Notes: generated from the sequence alone by a model not told the origin. A stretch of 8,962 bases of DNA from Betaproteobacteria bacterium (GCA_009926035.1 RFPQ01000023.1:1-8962); one strand, 5' to 3'; counted from the first letter of the stretch, positions 1 through 6,528 are shown. Numbers and translations are program-made.

Positions 1-119
1 GATTTTTTGCATTGCTTATTAAACTGTGTTGCAAAGTAAAGTGCAGAAATTTTTTTAGATTTGTACTTAAGTCTTAATGCTTTGTTGAGTTCATCAGAAA
101 ATAATTTATGTGTATTCAT
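1..119 (-). CDS. Unrecognised small protein, N-terminal part only (runs off left edge)
   Basis: An open frame starts at an ATG at 119 and stays open for 39 codons to the window edge, so only the N-terminus is seen. It begins MNTHKLFSDELNKALRLKYK and is rich in Lys and Asn, with AT-rich codons. The pattern of a short amphipathic helix followed by a basic segment and an ALYFATQFN stretch recalls the first helices of small helix-turn-helix regulators, but this is only an impression. It diverges from the Cro/C1-type regulator on the other strand, with a perfect inverted repeat between them, an arrangement common for regulator pairs. No good Shine-Dalgarno sequence precedes the ATG. It could be a chance open frame in AT-rich DNA. 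Confidence 0.4.
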   Translation of the reverse strand, partial: MNTHKLFSDELNKALRLKYKSKKISALYFATQFNKQCKK

Positions 120-174
120 AATTTAGCAAATTAAATAGTACATCCAATTCTCTGCCTCCCCTGATTCCATCTAT

Positions 175-203
175 AAGTTGCAATTATTGAGCGATTGCAA
201 CTT
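175..203. promoter_or_regulatory. Perfect 10-bp inverted repeat, likely operator
   Basis: The arms AAGTTGCAAT (175-184) and ATTGCAACTT (194-203) are exact reverse complements separated by 9 nt. Arm centres are 19 bp apart, close to two helical turns, as expected for a dimeric helix-turn-helix regulator. It sits between two divergent genes and just ahead of the Cro/C1-type gene, so autoregulation by that protein is the natural inference. No T-run follows on either strand, which argues against a terminator. Confidence 0.5.
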
Positions 204-252
204 CTACTTCGAATTATGTCATCTAAGAATGACAGAATTATTCTTTAATTTA

Positions 253-501
253 ATGCATAGTTACTTAGTGAATAAACTTACAAAAATTGATAATACCTTT
301 GGAGCTGTATTAAGAAAAAAAAGGCTTGGTAAAAAGTTTACACAAGAGACCTTATCAATTGATTCAGGTCTTTCTCGCGCTTATATCAGTGAACTAGAAA
401 TGGGTCACAAGGACCCAAGTCTCTACACAATATTTAAATTAGCTTCTGCCCTAAAAATTAAGCCTTCCTCGATCATCGACGAAGTCGAGCGTCAGATTTA
501 A
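253..501 (+). CDS. Small Cro/C1 (XRE)-family helix-turn-helix regulator
   Basis: This encodes an 82-residue protein if it starts at the ATG at 253. It is almost entirely one XRE-type HTH domain: FGAVLRKKR (helix 1), FTQETLSIDSGLS (helices 2-3 start), RAYISELEMGHKDPSLYTIFKLASAL (recognition helix and helices 4-5), then a short KIKPSSIIDEVERQI tail. The frame is open back to an ATG at 178, but that start lies inside the inverted repeat at 175-203 and adds residues unlike the family. Other possible starts are ATG 229 and GTG 268, and none has a convincing Shine-Dalgarno. It has no separate sensor domain, so it resembles stand-alone repressors of phages, restriction-modification control proteins or antitoxins; its target is unknown. 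It ends 6 nt before the tail of the convergent gene at 508. Confidence 0.8.
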   Translation: MHSYLVNKLTKIDNTFGAVLRKKRLGKKFTQETLSIDSGLSRAYISELEMGHKDPSLYTIFKLASALKIKPSSIIDEVERQI

Positions 502-507
502 ATTAAA

Positions 508-768
508 TTACTGAGGTGGTGCTGCAGGAGCTTTTCTGCCCGGCGCTGCTGGTGGTGTATAGCCTGCAATACGGCACTGAATACCCTCAATAAGTTTACC
601 TTTGGCACCATGCTGAATGATGGTACATGTCTGAATAAGATTCTTACTTTGTAATTCTGAAATCGTTTTTCTTAATTCTTTTAAATCAATGCCTGTATCT
701 TTAACAATTTCGTGATCAATTTTTTGTCCGTGTTTTTGTAAATATTTTAAAACTACTTCTTTTGTCAT
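508..768 (-). CDS. Small winged-helix-like protein with Pro/Ala-rich tail, function unknown
   Basis: This is an 86-residue protein. Residues 1-50 fit a winged HTH fold: MTKEVVLKYLQKHGQ (helix 1), HEIVKDTGIDLKELRKTISELQSKNLI (helices 2-3), then a QTCTIIQHGAKGKLIEGIQ stretch that fits the beta-wing. The last 16 or so residues are a low-complexity Pro/Ala tail (TPPAAPGRKAPAAPPQ). A good Shine-Dalgarno (GAAGG, 8 nt before the ATG) supports the start at 768. It begins 25 nt beyond the tRNA 3' end with little room for a promoter, so it is probably transcribed with rpoD and the tRNA. DNA binding is inferred from the fold pattern only. I cannot assign a family or target. Confidence 0.75.
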   Translation of the reverse strand: MTKEVVLKYLQKHGQKIDHEIVKDTGIDLKELRKTISELQSKNLIQTCTIIQHGAKGKLIEGIQCRIAGYTPPAAPGRKAPAAPPQ

Positions 769-793
769 GTTGTTACCCTTCTTTAACTAAATT

Positions 794-870
794 TGGTGGG
801 CCCACCTGGACTCGAACCAGGGACCAAAGGATTATGAGTCCTCTGCTCTAACCAACTGAGCTATAGGCCC
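794..870 (-). tRNA. ileX: tRNA-Ile2 (anticodon CAU)
   Basis: A complete 77-nt cloverleaf with the CCA encoded (794-796). The acceptor stem is GGGCCTA/TGGGCCC, the D-arm GCTC...GAGC, the anticodon stem GAGGA/TCCTT with loop CTCATAA, and the T-arm CCTGG-TTCGAGT-CCAGG. CAU could mean Met or Ile2. The pairs C4-G69 and C5-G68, which the lysidine synthetase TilS recognises in tRNA-Ile2, are both present, and the TTGGTC variable region is like Ile2, so Ile2 is preferred. After lysidine modification it would decode AUA, a codon used often in AT-rich genomes. It lies 14 nt after the rpoD stop with no terminator between, so it probably matures from the rpoD transcript. The symbol follows the E. coli name. 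Confidence 0.93.
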
Positions 871-884
871 TCTAATAGATTGGT

Positions 885-2045
885 TTATTCTTTTCCGTTT
901 TCTAAGAAACTACGTAATCTCTCTGAGCGTGTTGGATGTCTTAATTTTCTTAACGCTTTCGCCTCGATTTGTCGAATACGTTCACGTGTCACATCAAATT
1001 GTTTACCTACCTCTTCTAAGGTATGGTCAGTATTCATTTCAATGCCAAAACGCATACGTAATACTTTCGCTTCACGCGGTGTCAGTGACTCTAAGATTTC
1101 TGCAGTCACATCACGAAGAGACCCATACACGGCTGCATCAATTGGAGTTAATGTGGCTGCGTCTTCAATAAAATCGCCAAGATGAGAATCTTCATCATCG
1201 CCAATTGGTGTTTCCATCGAAATAGGCTCTTTAGAAATTTTTAAAATCTTACGAATCTTGTCTTCTGGCATTTCCATTTTTTCAGCGAGGACCGATGGAT
1301 CTGGTTCAGCACCTGTCGATTGCAGAATTTGTCGTGAAATACGATTCATCTTGTTAATGGTTTCAATCATATGCACTGGAATACGAATCGTTCTTGCTTG
1401 GTCAGCAATCGAACGCGTAATCGCCTGACGAATCCACCAAGTCGCATACGTTGAAAATTTATAACCACGACGATATTCAAATTTATCCACTGCTTTCATC
1501 AGACCGATATTGCCTTCCTGGATGAGATCCAAGAATTGAAGGCCGCGATTGGTATATTTTTTTGCAATCGAAATCACAAGACGTAAGTTGGCTTCGATCA
1601 TTTCACGTTTTGCACGACGAGCTCTCGCTTCACCTGTTGTCATTTGCTTATTAATTTCTTTTAAATCTTTGATCGACAAACCTACTTCTTTTTCAATTGC
1701 AATCAATTGATCTTGCTGGTCGACGATCGAGTGTTTGAAGCGCTCGAGTTTTACGTTATAAGGCTTATCGTGTTTGAGTTCATCCGTTAACCAATGAAGA
1801 TTCGTTTCATTACCTGGAAAACTCTTAATAAAATATGTGCGAGGCATGCCTGATTTCTCGACACAGAAATCCATCAATTTTCTTTCGTGCGTTCGAATTT
1901 CATTAACACGATCTCTCACAGAGTCACAAAGCGCTTCGACTTGTTTTGCTGAGAATCTAAATTCCATCAATTCTTTTAAAACAGATTCATGGAGTTTTTT
2001 ATATGCAGGATCATCAATACCTTTTTTTAGGCGAATGTCATTCAT
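885..2045 (-). CDS. rpoD: RNA polymerase sigma-70 factor RpoD, C-terminal part of a frame-split gene
   Basis: This 386-residue frame carries the second half of the primary sigma factor, which directs core RNA polymerase to housekeeping promoters. Residues 1-145 are the end of the non-conserved region ([19 protein letters not shown], a typical proteobacterial block). Regions 2.1-2.4 run about 146-222, including the [19 protein letters not shown] core-binding part and [15 protein letters not shown] for -10 recognition and melting. Region 3 is about 225-300. Region 4 is about 318-386, with the -35-binding HTH in [24 protein letters not shown]. The start codon shown (2045) is only where the frame opens. 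It overlaps the stop of the N-terminal frame as ATGA, with no good Shine-Dalgarno. An intact gene would run 2818-885 and encode about 643 residues. Confidence 0.93.
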   Translation of the reverse strand: MNDIRLKKGIDDPAYKKLHESVLKELMEFRFSAKQVEALCDSVRDRVNEIRTHERKLMDFCVEKSGMPRTYFIKSFPGNETNLHWLTDELKHDKPYNVKLERFKHSIVDQQDQLIAIEKEVGLSIKDLKEINKQMTTGEARARRAKREMIEANLRLVISIAKKYTNRGLQFLDLIQEGNIGLMKAVDKFEYRRGYKFSTYATWWIRQAITRSIADQARTIRIPVHMIETINKMNRISRQILQSTGAEPDPSVLAEKMEMPEDKIRKILKISKEPISMETPIGDDEDSHLGDFIEDAATLTPIDAAVYGSLRDVTAEILESLTPREAKVLRMRFGIEMNTDHTLEEVGKQFDVTRERIRQIEAKALRKLRHPTRSERLRSFLENGKE

Positions 2046-2818
2046 CTTCTTATTGGTTTTTCGAATCGCAGTGTTAAGACTTCTTCGCGTAATTTTGCGA
2101 GCGCTTCAGCTGAGATTGCAGCAGCTTTCGCACCATCTGCATCATCGTCGTCGTCTTCATCAATATCTTCTTCAACTTCTTCTTCCACATCGGCAGCCAC
2201 GATCGGCCCTTCCACTTCGACATCGATTAAACCATCGACCACTTCGTCGACACTCAATTCATTCGATTCAACCTTGTCGACCATCGCAAGGAGTTCGGTA
2301 ATCGTTGTAGGGCATGCAGCAATGGCTTGCACCATATGCTTTAAGCCATCTTCAATACGTTTTGCAATTTCGATTTCACCTTCGCGCGTCAATAGATCGA
2401 CAGTTCCCATTTCGCGCATGTACATACGCACAGGGTCTGTTGTTCTACCAAACTCAGAATCTACAGTGGCAAGGGCTTGCTCAGCTTCTTCAGCAGCCTC
2501 TTCATCCGTCACAGGGGGAGGCACATCAGCCATAAGAAGGGCTTCTGCATCAGGGGCTTGTTCATAAACCATGATCCCCATGTCGTTGATCATGCTAACA
2601 ATGCCTTCGATTTGTTCTGACTCTTGAATTTCGTCAGGCAAGTGGTCATTAATTTCAGCGTAAGTGAGATAGCCTCGCTCTTTACCAAGAACGATTAAGG
2701 ATTTAAGACGGGTACGTCGCTCTTCGACATCTTTAGGATTTGCATCATTCGCATTTCCATAAAAATCTTTCATTTTGGGGTTCTTTTTTTGCGACGGGTC
2801 TTTTTTTGGTCTGGCCAT
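2042..2818 (-). CDS. rpoD: RNA polymerase sigma-70 factor RpoD, N-terminal part of a frame-split gene
   Basis: This 258-residue frame has a basic start ([12 protein letters not shown]) and region 1.1 at about 33-100 ([28 protein letters not shown]), which keeps free sigma off DNA. Region 1.2 follows at about 125-165 ([29 protein letters not shown]). The non-conserved region then has a strongly acidic run near 210-228. The frame ends in PIRR-stop where the family continues. Reading on in the frame one base back (-1) gives [19 protein letters not shown] and then the rest of RpoD. So bases have been lost, one or more (1 modulo 3), somewhere in about 2042-2085. The start at 2818 has a Shine-Dalgarno (GAGG, about 8 nt upstream) and a strong promoter at 2891-2919. 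Confidence 0.93.
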   Translation of the reverse strand: MARPKKDPSQKKNPKMKDFYGNANDANPKDVEERRTRLKSLIVLGKERGYLTYAEINDHLPDEIQESEQIEGIVSMINDMGIMVYEQAPDAEALLMADVPPPVTDEEAAEEAEQALATVDSEFGRTTDPVRMYMREMGTVDLLTREGEIEIAKRIEDGLKHMVQAIAACPTTITELLAMVDKVESNELSVDEVVDGLIDVEVEGPIVAADVEEEVEEDIDEDDDDDADGAKAAAISAEALAKLREEVLTLRFEKPIRR

Positions 2819-2890
2819 GCTCTACCTCTTCTTGTTAGGGCTTATTTTGCCTTATAAATCAACAAAATATAAATAAACGCGTAACCTTTA

Positions 2891-2919
2891 AGTGTACCAA
2901 AAATGCCCTTTTTGGTCAA
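2891..2919 (-). promoter_or_regulatory. Likely sigma-70 promoter of rpoD, with a palindrome across the spacer
   Basis: On the minus strand, TTGACC (2919-2914) and TACACT (2896-2891) are separated by exactly 17 nt, about 73 nt ahead of the rpoD ATG. The -35 box matches the consensus at 5 of 6 positions and the -10 box at 4 of 6. A perfect inverted repeat, ACCAAAAA/TTTTTGGT with a 5-nt centre (2896-2916), spans the spacer and touches both boxes. It could be a repressor site or a weak hairpin after dnaG. A second AT-rich -10-like stretch lies nearer the gene. Confidence 0.55.
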
Positions 2920-2927
2920 TGAAAGGC

Positions 2928-4679
2928 TCAAGTTTTAGGGGGTGTTTTGGGTCTTTGCGTCAGGGTTTTAAGGTGCTCTTTTTCCTCATCAGTTAAGCTA
3001 CTTAAAGGCTTATCCTTCAAAGCACTAAAATGGGCTTTGGTTTTAGAGGCTTTCCCCTGCTCTAGTAATGCCTTCCTAGCCCCCTCAATTTCAGATTCAA
3101 AATGGATCTGATCATCAAAATGAGTCAATTCTTCATGCACCAAATCCATAATGACATTATCTACTTGTGACTTTAGACCATGAAGAATGGAAGAAGGTTT
3201 CGATTCGGGTTGATTTAAGGCAAGTGCTAAAACTTTTTTAAGTAAATCGTCTTCAAAAGTATCACTTTGGGCCAAAGTCAAATCTTCGGTGATAGCAAGC
3301 TGGGGTTTTAAAATAAGCAGCAAAATGAATTTACGTTTCACTGAAGAAGGAAGTTTGCCCTTCGTTTTGATATTCGTTTTATTATTTTGCACTTGAGGCT
3401 GTGCCACATGAAGCAATTGATCTATTTCTTTGTCATTCAAATGAAGTAATTCCGCAAAACGCTTACGTAAAAGTAAGCTTAATTTAGGCGCAGTGATTTC
3501 TTTTAAAATCGGTTCCGCTTCATTAAGAAATTTCACTTTATCTTCTTGAGTGGCTAAATCATTTTTTTCGGTTAAATGTTGCATTAAATATTGCGATAGA
3601 GGCATCGCATCTTGTATCATCGATTCAAAAGCTTCTTTGCTATGTGCTCTAATGAAGCTATCGGGATCATGCTCTTCAGGTAAAAATAAAAATTTCAAAA
3701 CGACTTTGTCGTTCAAACTTGGCAGTGCATTCATCATGGCACGCCATGCTGCCGCTTTACCTGCATTATCGCCATCAAAACAAAAAATGATTGTATCGGT
3801 TTGACGCATTAATTTTTTAATATGAAATGCAGATGTGGCAGTACCTAATGTTGCAACCGAATTCATGACACCAAATTGTGCAAGACCTACCACATCCATA
3901 TAGCCTTCAACGACAAGTACACAACCTTTTTCACGAATGAATCGACGCGCTGCAAAAAGTCCATAGAGCTCTTGGCTCTTTTGAAAAAGTGGCGTTTCAG
4001 GTGAGTTGTAATATTTAGGGGTATCTTCAGGATTAATGACACGCCCACCAAAGCCAATGATTTCACCCTTCATATTGTGAATCGGAAACATGATGCGATC
4101 ACGAAAACGATCATAGCGTTTACCTTGATCATTTTTTAACACAAGCCCTGCAATATTAAGTGCTTCATCATCATATTTTTTAAAGGCACTTTCTAAATTT
4201 TGCCAACCTTGAGGTGCGTAACCCAATTGAAATATTTTAGCGATTTGTCCTGTGAGCCCACGTTTTTTTAAATATTCAATGGCACGTTCTGATTTTTTTA
4301 AAGCACTTTGATAATACTGAGAAGCTATTTGTAATGCTTCACCTAAAGCTAAATTTTTTTCTTTGGCTTCAGGTGAGATTTTTTGTGTGTCTTGCGGAAC
4401 GGTTAAGCCCACTGATTTAGCAAGATCTTCTACCGCATCCACAAAACTCATGCCTTGGTATTCAATAAGAAAACTTAAAGCAGATCCATGTGCACCACAT
4501 CCAAAGCAATGATAAAACTGTTTAGAAGGACTCACTGTAAATGAAGGTGACTTTTCTTGATGAAAGGGACAGCAAGCTACATAGTTACTGCCTGCTTTTT
4601 TTAAAGGCACACTTTTATCAATCACATCGATCACATCGACACGATTTAAAAGTTCTTGGATGAATGACTCTGGAATCAT
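2928..4679 (-). CDS. dnaG: DNA primase DnaG
   Basis: This makes the RNA primers for chromosome replication at the fork, working with the DnaB helicase. The protein has 583 residues, the usual length. The N-terminal zinc ribbon (CHC2 type) has ligands C37, H40, C58 and C61 in CPFHQEKSPSF...YHCFGCGAHG. The catalytic core follows at about 110-350, with GFGGRVI near 209-215. Its TOPRIM part has E258 in VVEGYMD, D302 and D304 in FDGDNAG, and DPDSF at 338-342, the acidic metal-binding residues. The C-terminal part (about 430-583) is weakly conserved and Lys-rich, as usual for the DnaB-binding region. The start MIPESFIQELLNRVDVIDVI is typical of the family. It lies between yqeY and rpoD, as in the macromolecular synthesis cluster, but a terminator separates it from yqeY. 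The frame is intact. Confidence 0.97.
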   Translation of the reverse strand: MIPESFIQELLNRVDVIDVIDKSVPLKKAGSNYVACCPFHQEKSPSFTVSPSKQFYHCFGCGAHGSALSFLIEYQGMSFVDAVEDLAKSVGLTVPQDTQKISPEAKEKNLALGEALQIASQYYQSALKKSERAIEYLKKRGLTGQIAKIFQLGYAPQGWQNLESAFKKYDDEALNIAGLVLKNDQGKRYDRFRDRIMFPIHNMKGEIIGFGGRVINPEDTPKYYNSPETPLFQKSQELYGLFAARRFIREKGCVLVVEGYMDVVGLAQFGVMNSVATLGTATSAFHIKKLMRQTDTIIFCFDGDNAGKAAAWRAMMNALPSLNDKVVLKFLFLPEEHDPDSFIRAHSKEAFESMIQDAMPLSQYLMQHLTEKNDLATQEDKVKFLNEAEPILKEITAPKLSLLLRKRFAELLHLNDKEIDQLLHVAQPQVQNNKTNIKTKGKLPSSVKRKFILLLILKPQLAITEDLTLAQSDTFEDDLLKKVLALALNQPESKPSSILHGLKSQVDNVIMDLVHEELTHFDDQIHFESEIEGARKALLEQGKASKTKAHFSALKDKPLSSLTDEEKEHLKTLTQRPKTPPKT

Positions 4680-4698
4680 ATGCGTTTAATCATAGCTT

Positions 4699-4724
4699 AA
4701 AAATAAAAAGGAGCCTTAAGCTCC
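4699..4724 (-). terminator. Rho-independent terminator after yqeY
   Basis: On the minus strand, GGAGC-TTAAG-GCTCC forms a 5-bp stem followed by TTTTTATTTTT. It lies 33 nt after the yqeY stop and 20 nt before the dnaG start, so it would end or attenuate transcription coming from rpsU-yqeY. Confidence 0.75.
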
Positions 4725-4757
4725 CTCATCATTTTTTTAAATTTTTATATTGAGTTT

Positions 4758-5201
4758 TTAGCCGAGCTTTTGTTTGATGAGCGCTGATAATTTACCCATG
4801 TCTGCGCGACCCACGACTTGCGGTTTCACGATCGCCATCACTTGACCCATCTCTTTAATGCTTGTCGCATTAGTGGCTTTAATCGCAGCATCTAAAATGG
4901 CGCCCACTTCTTCATCAGTGAAAGCTTTTGGAAGATAGCTTTGCAAAATCACTACTTCAGCTTTTTCAGCATCCGCTAAATCTTGTCTTGCCGCTGACTC
5001 ATAAGCTTCGATGGAATCACGACGTTGTTTTAACATTTTTTCAATGACAGCCATCACATCTTGATCCGTCAATTCAATACGTTCATCGACTTCACGTTGT
5101 TTAATAGCTGATTGAAGAAGTCTAATTGTGCCAAGGCGAACTACATCCTTAGCGCGCATAGCTTCCTTCATGTCCTCAGTAATTTTTACTTTTAAGGACA
5201 T
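4758..5201 (-). CDS. yqeY: GatB/YqeY-domain protein
   Basis: This 147-residue protein is of the YqeY family, related to the C-terminal tail domain of GatB, the tRNA-binding part of the Glu-/Asp-tRNA amidotransferase. Family features are visible: MSLKVKITEDMKEAMRAKDVVRLGTIRLLQSAIKQREVD at the N-terminus, the long central helix VIEKMLKQRRDSIEAYESAARQDLADAEKAEVVILQSYLPK, and the C-terminal IKEMGQVMAIVKPQVVGRADMGKLSALIKQKL. Length matches the family and the frame is intact. Its exact role is not settled; a tRNA-linked function is inferred from GatB. It starts 9 nt after the rpsU stop, so the two form one transcript, as in many proteobacteria. A terminator follows. Confidence 0.95.
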   Translation of the reverse strand: MSLKVKITEDMKEAMRAKDVVRLGTIRLLQSAIKQREVDERIELTDQDVMAVIEKMLKQRRDSIEAYESAARQDLADAEKAEVVILQSYLPKAFTDEEVGAILDAAIKATNATSIKEMGQVMAIVKPQVVGRADMGKLSALIKQKLG

Positions 5202-5210
5202 CTTAAAAAA

Positions 5211-5423
5211 TTAGAATAATTTTGGGGGGAGCATTTGATTGCGAAGACGACGGTATTGACGCTTCACTGCAGCAGCAGCTTTACGTTTACGTTCCCATGT
5301 TGGCTTCTCATAGAACTCACGCGCACGTAAGTCGTTAATAAGGCCTGTCTTCTCAATTAAGCGCTTGAAACGACGAAGTGCTACGTCGAATGGCTCGTTT
5401 TCTTTTACACGTACTGTTGACAT
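5211..5423 (-). CDS. rpsU: 30S ribosomal protein S21
   Basis: This 70-residue S21 protein belongs to the small ribosomal subunit and acts near the anti-Shine-Dalgarno end of 16S rRNA during initiation. It matches the family in length and pattern: [58 protein letters not shown], very basic and with almost no acidic residues after the middle. It is the first gene of the rpsU-yqeY transcript. A strong promoter at 5493-5521 gives a leader of about 60 nt, which contains an inverted repeat. A GAGAG element just upstream serves as the Shine-Dalgarno. Confidence 0.97.
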   Translation of the reverse strand: MSTVRVKENEPFDVALRRFKRLIEKTGLINDLRAREFYEKPTWERKRKAAAAVKRQYRRLRNQMLPPKLF

Positions 5424-5464
5424 TAAACTCTCTTATTTTAAATAATGCGTTTTTGTGTGTTTTC

Positions 5465-5482
5465 TCCAAATGGAATTTTGGA
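5465..5482 (-). repeat. Inverted repeat in the rpsU leader
   Basis: TCCAAA (5465-5470) and TTTGGA (5477-5482) are perfect complements around a 6-nt loop, within the predicted untranslated leader of rpsU. A rival pairing, TCCA-AA-TGGA (5465-5474), uses the same left arm. It could be a translational control hairpin, but it is short and AT-rich. Confidence 0.35.
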
Positions 5483-5492
5483 AAAGTCCGTT

Positions 5493-5521
5493 ATTTTAAT
5501 GCTAATCTATTCATTTATCAA
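5493..5521 (-). promoter_or_regulatory. Strong sigma-70 promoter of rpsU
   Basis: On the minus strand, TTGATA (5521-5516) and TAAAAT (5498-5493) are separated by exactly 17 nt, about 70 nt before the rpsU ATG. Each box matches the consensus at 5 of 6 positions. It lies in the divergent rpsU/tsaD gap, so tsaD transcription would start in the same short region. A possible extended -10 (TGCTAATCT, 5500-5508) on the plus strand overlaps it. Confidence 0.65.
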
Positions 5522-5542
5522 TCTTTTTTGAGCCTTAAACCC

Positions 5543-6046
5543 ATGTTAGTCCTTGGTATTGAAACCTCCTGCGATGAGACTGGATTAGCCCTTTTTGACA
5601 GTGAAAAAGGTCTTTTAGGCCATACGCTGCATTCTCAGGTCGACCTTCATGAGGCTTACGGCGGGGTGGTCCCTGAATTGGCCTCTCGAGACCATATTAG
5701 GCTTATTTTGCCATTACTTGAAAGTCTTTTTAAAAAGACGGGGCTTAAAAAAGAGAATGTGGATGCCATCGCTTACACCCAAGGACCCGGATTATCCGGG
5801 GCCTTATTGGTCGGAAGCTCACTTGCTGAAGCCTTGGCTTTTTCACTTCAAATTCCTACGATCCCGATCCACCATTTAGAAGGTCATTTATTAGCTCCTT
5901 TATTGGAAAAAAATGCGCCCAACTTTCCTTTTTTAGCACTTCTTGTTTCAGGAGGTCACACACAAATTATTCATGTAAAAAAAATGGGTCTATACGAAAT
6001 TATTGGCGATACTTTAAGGCTTTTGATAAAACTGCACAATTATTAG
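5543..6046 (+). CDS. tsaD: tRNA t6A37 threonylcarbamoyltransferase TsaD, N-terminal part of a broken gene
   Basis: TsaD moves the threonylcarbamoyl group onto A37 of tRNAs that read ANN codons, together with TsaB and TsaE. The start at 5543 gives [19 protein letters not shown], the family N-terminus; the frame is open upstream to 5378 but that extension is unlike the family. Visible motifs are ASRDH (47-51), [13 protein letters not shown] (79-91), the metal ligands H111 and H115 in HHLEGH, and SGGHT (136-140). After GDTL (residue 158) the expected DDAAGE is absent. The next bases read in this frame as [13 protein letters not shown], while the family sequence continues in another frame from 6019. 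The parts plus the missing six residues total about 332 residues, the normal length. Confidence 0.93.
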   Translation: MLVLGIETSCDETGLALFDSEKGLLGHTLHSQVDLHEAYGGVVPELASRDHIRLILPLLESLFKKTGLKKENVDAIAYTQGPGLSGALLVGSSLAEALAFSLQIPTIPIHHLEGHLLAPLLEKNAPNFPFLALLVSGGHTQIIHVKKMGLYEIIGDTLRLLIKLHNY

Positions 6047-6525
6047 GTTTGGGATATCCAGGTGGTTTAGCTCTATCCCTTCTTGCTGAAAAAGGAAAAC
6101 CTCATTTTGATTTACCAAGACCTCTTATTCATAGCAAAGATTTAAATTTTAGTTTTAGTGGATTGAAAACAGCGGTTCTACATCTTATTCGCGCGCAAGA
6201 AAATTTAACGGATGACATTAAAGCCAATATCGCATTTGCATTTCAAGAAGCCATCACCGATGTCTTAACTAAAAAATGCCTTCATGCTTTAGATCAAAAA
6301 GGTTTAAAACAGCTGGTTGTATCAGGCGGGGTGGGCGCTAATAAACAATTACGACAAAAGTTGGTCAGTACATTCGCTCAAAAAAATTATGAAGTATTTT
6401 TTCCGCGCTTAGAGTTTTGTACAGACAATGGTGCCATGATTGCTTTTGCAGGGGCGATGCGATTAGAAACTTCATTAAAACGTGATCTTGCTTTTTCAGT
6501 TAAACCCAGATGGCAATTAGCTTAA
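6019..6525 (+). CDS. tsaD: tRNA t6A37 threonylcarbamoyltransferase TsaD, C-terminal part of a broken gene
   Basis: From 6019 this frame reads [16 protein letters not shown] and continues to the normal TsaD end. It has the motifs [19 protein letters not shown] (nucleotide-binding side) and [10 protein letters not shown], whose Asp is the third metal ligand in the family. It has no start codon of its own with a Shine-Dalgarno; a TTG at 6049 is the first candidate and would omit [10 protein letters not shown]. It therefore cannot be a full enzyme alone. It ends 3 nt before the tail of the convergent plsY. The loss is upstream, between 6016 and 6019. Confidence 0.93.
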   Translation, partial: AFDKTAQLLGLGYPGGLALSLLAEKGKPHFDLPRPLIHSKDLNFSFSGLKTAVLHLIRAQENLTDDIKANIAFAFQEAITDVLTKKCLHALDQKGLKQLVVSGGVGANKQLRQKLVSTFAQKNYEVFFPRLEFCTDNGAMIAFAGAMRLETSLKRDLAFSVKPRWQLA

Positions 6526-6528
6526 AAA

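Noticed and set aside
146..171. GC-richer patch between the two left-edge genes as an attachment site or tRNA fragment
   Set aside because: It does not match the 3' end of the tRNA in the window or any tRNA/tmRNA end I recognise, and no second copy is visible.
794..870. Elongator tRNA-Met instead of tRNA-Ile2
   Set aside because: The anticodon is ambiguous, but the C4-G69 and C5-G68 pairs and the variable region match Ile2.
2042..2070. Programmed -1 frameshift in rpoD
   Set aside because: A lysine codon in an A5 run could slip, but there is no classical X XXY YYZ heptamer and no clear stimulatory structure, and programmed shifting is not known for rpoD; kept only as a minor option in the findings.
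880..2567. Several open frames on the plus strand opposite rpoD (880-1185, 929-1171, 1837-2301, 2274-2567)
   Set aside because: They are antisense to conserved RpoD sequence, have low-complexity or meaningless translations and no Shine-Dalgarno.
2896..2916. Inverted repeat as a terminator for dnaG
   Set aside because: The stem is A/T only except for its CC/GG pairs, and no T-run follows the second arm on the minus strand; it fits better as part of the rpoD promoter.
5378..5542. Longer TsaD N-terminus starting at 5378
   Set aside because: The extra 55 residues overlap the rpsU start and the divergent promoter region, and the family begins at [13 protein letters not shown] (5543).
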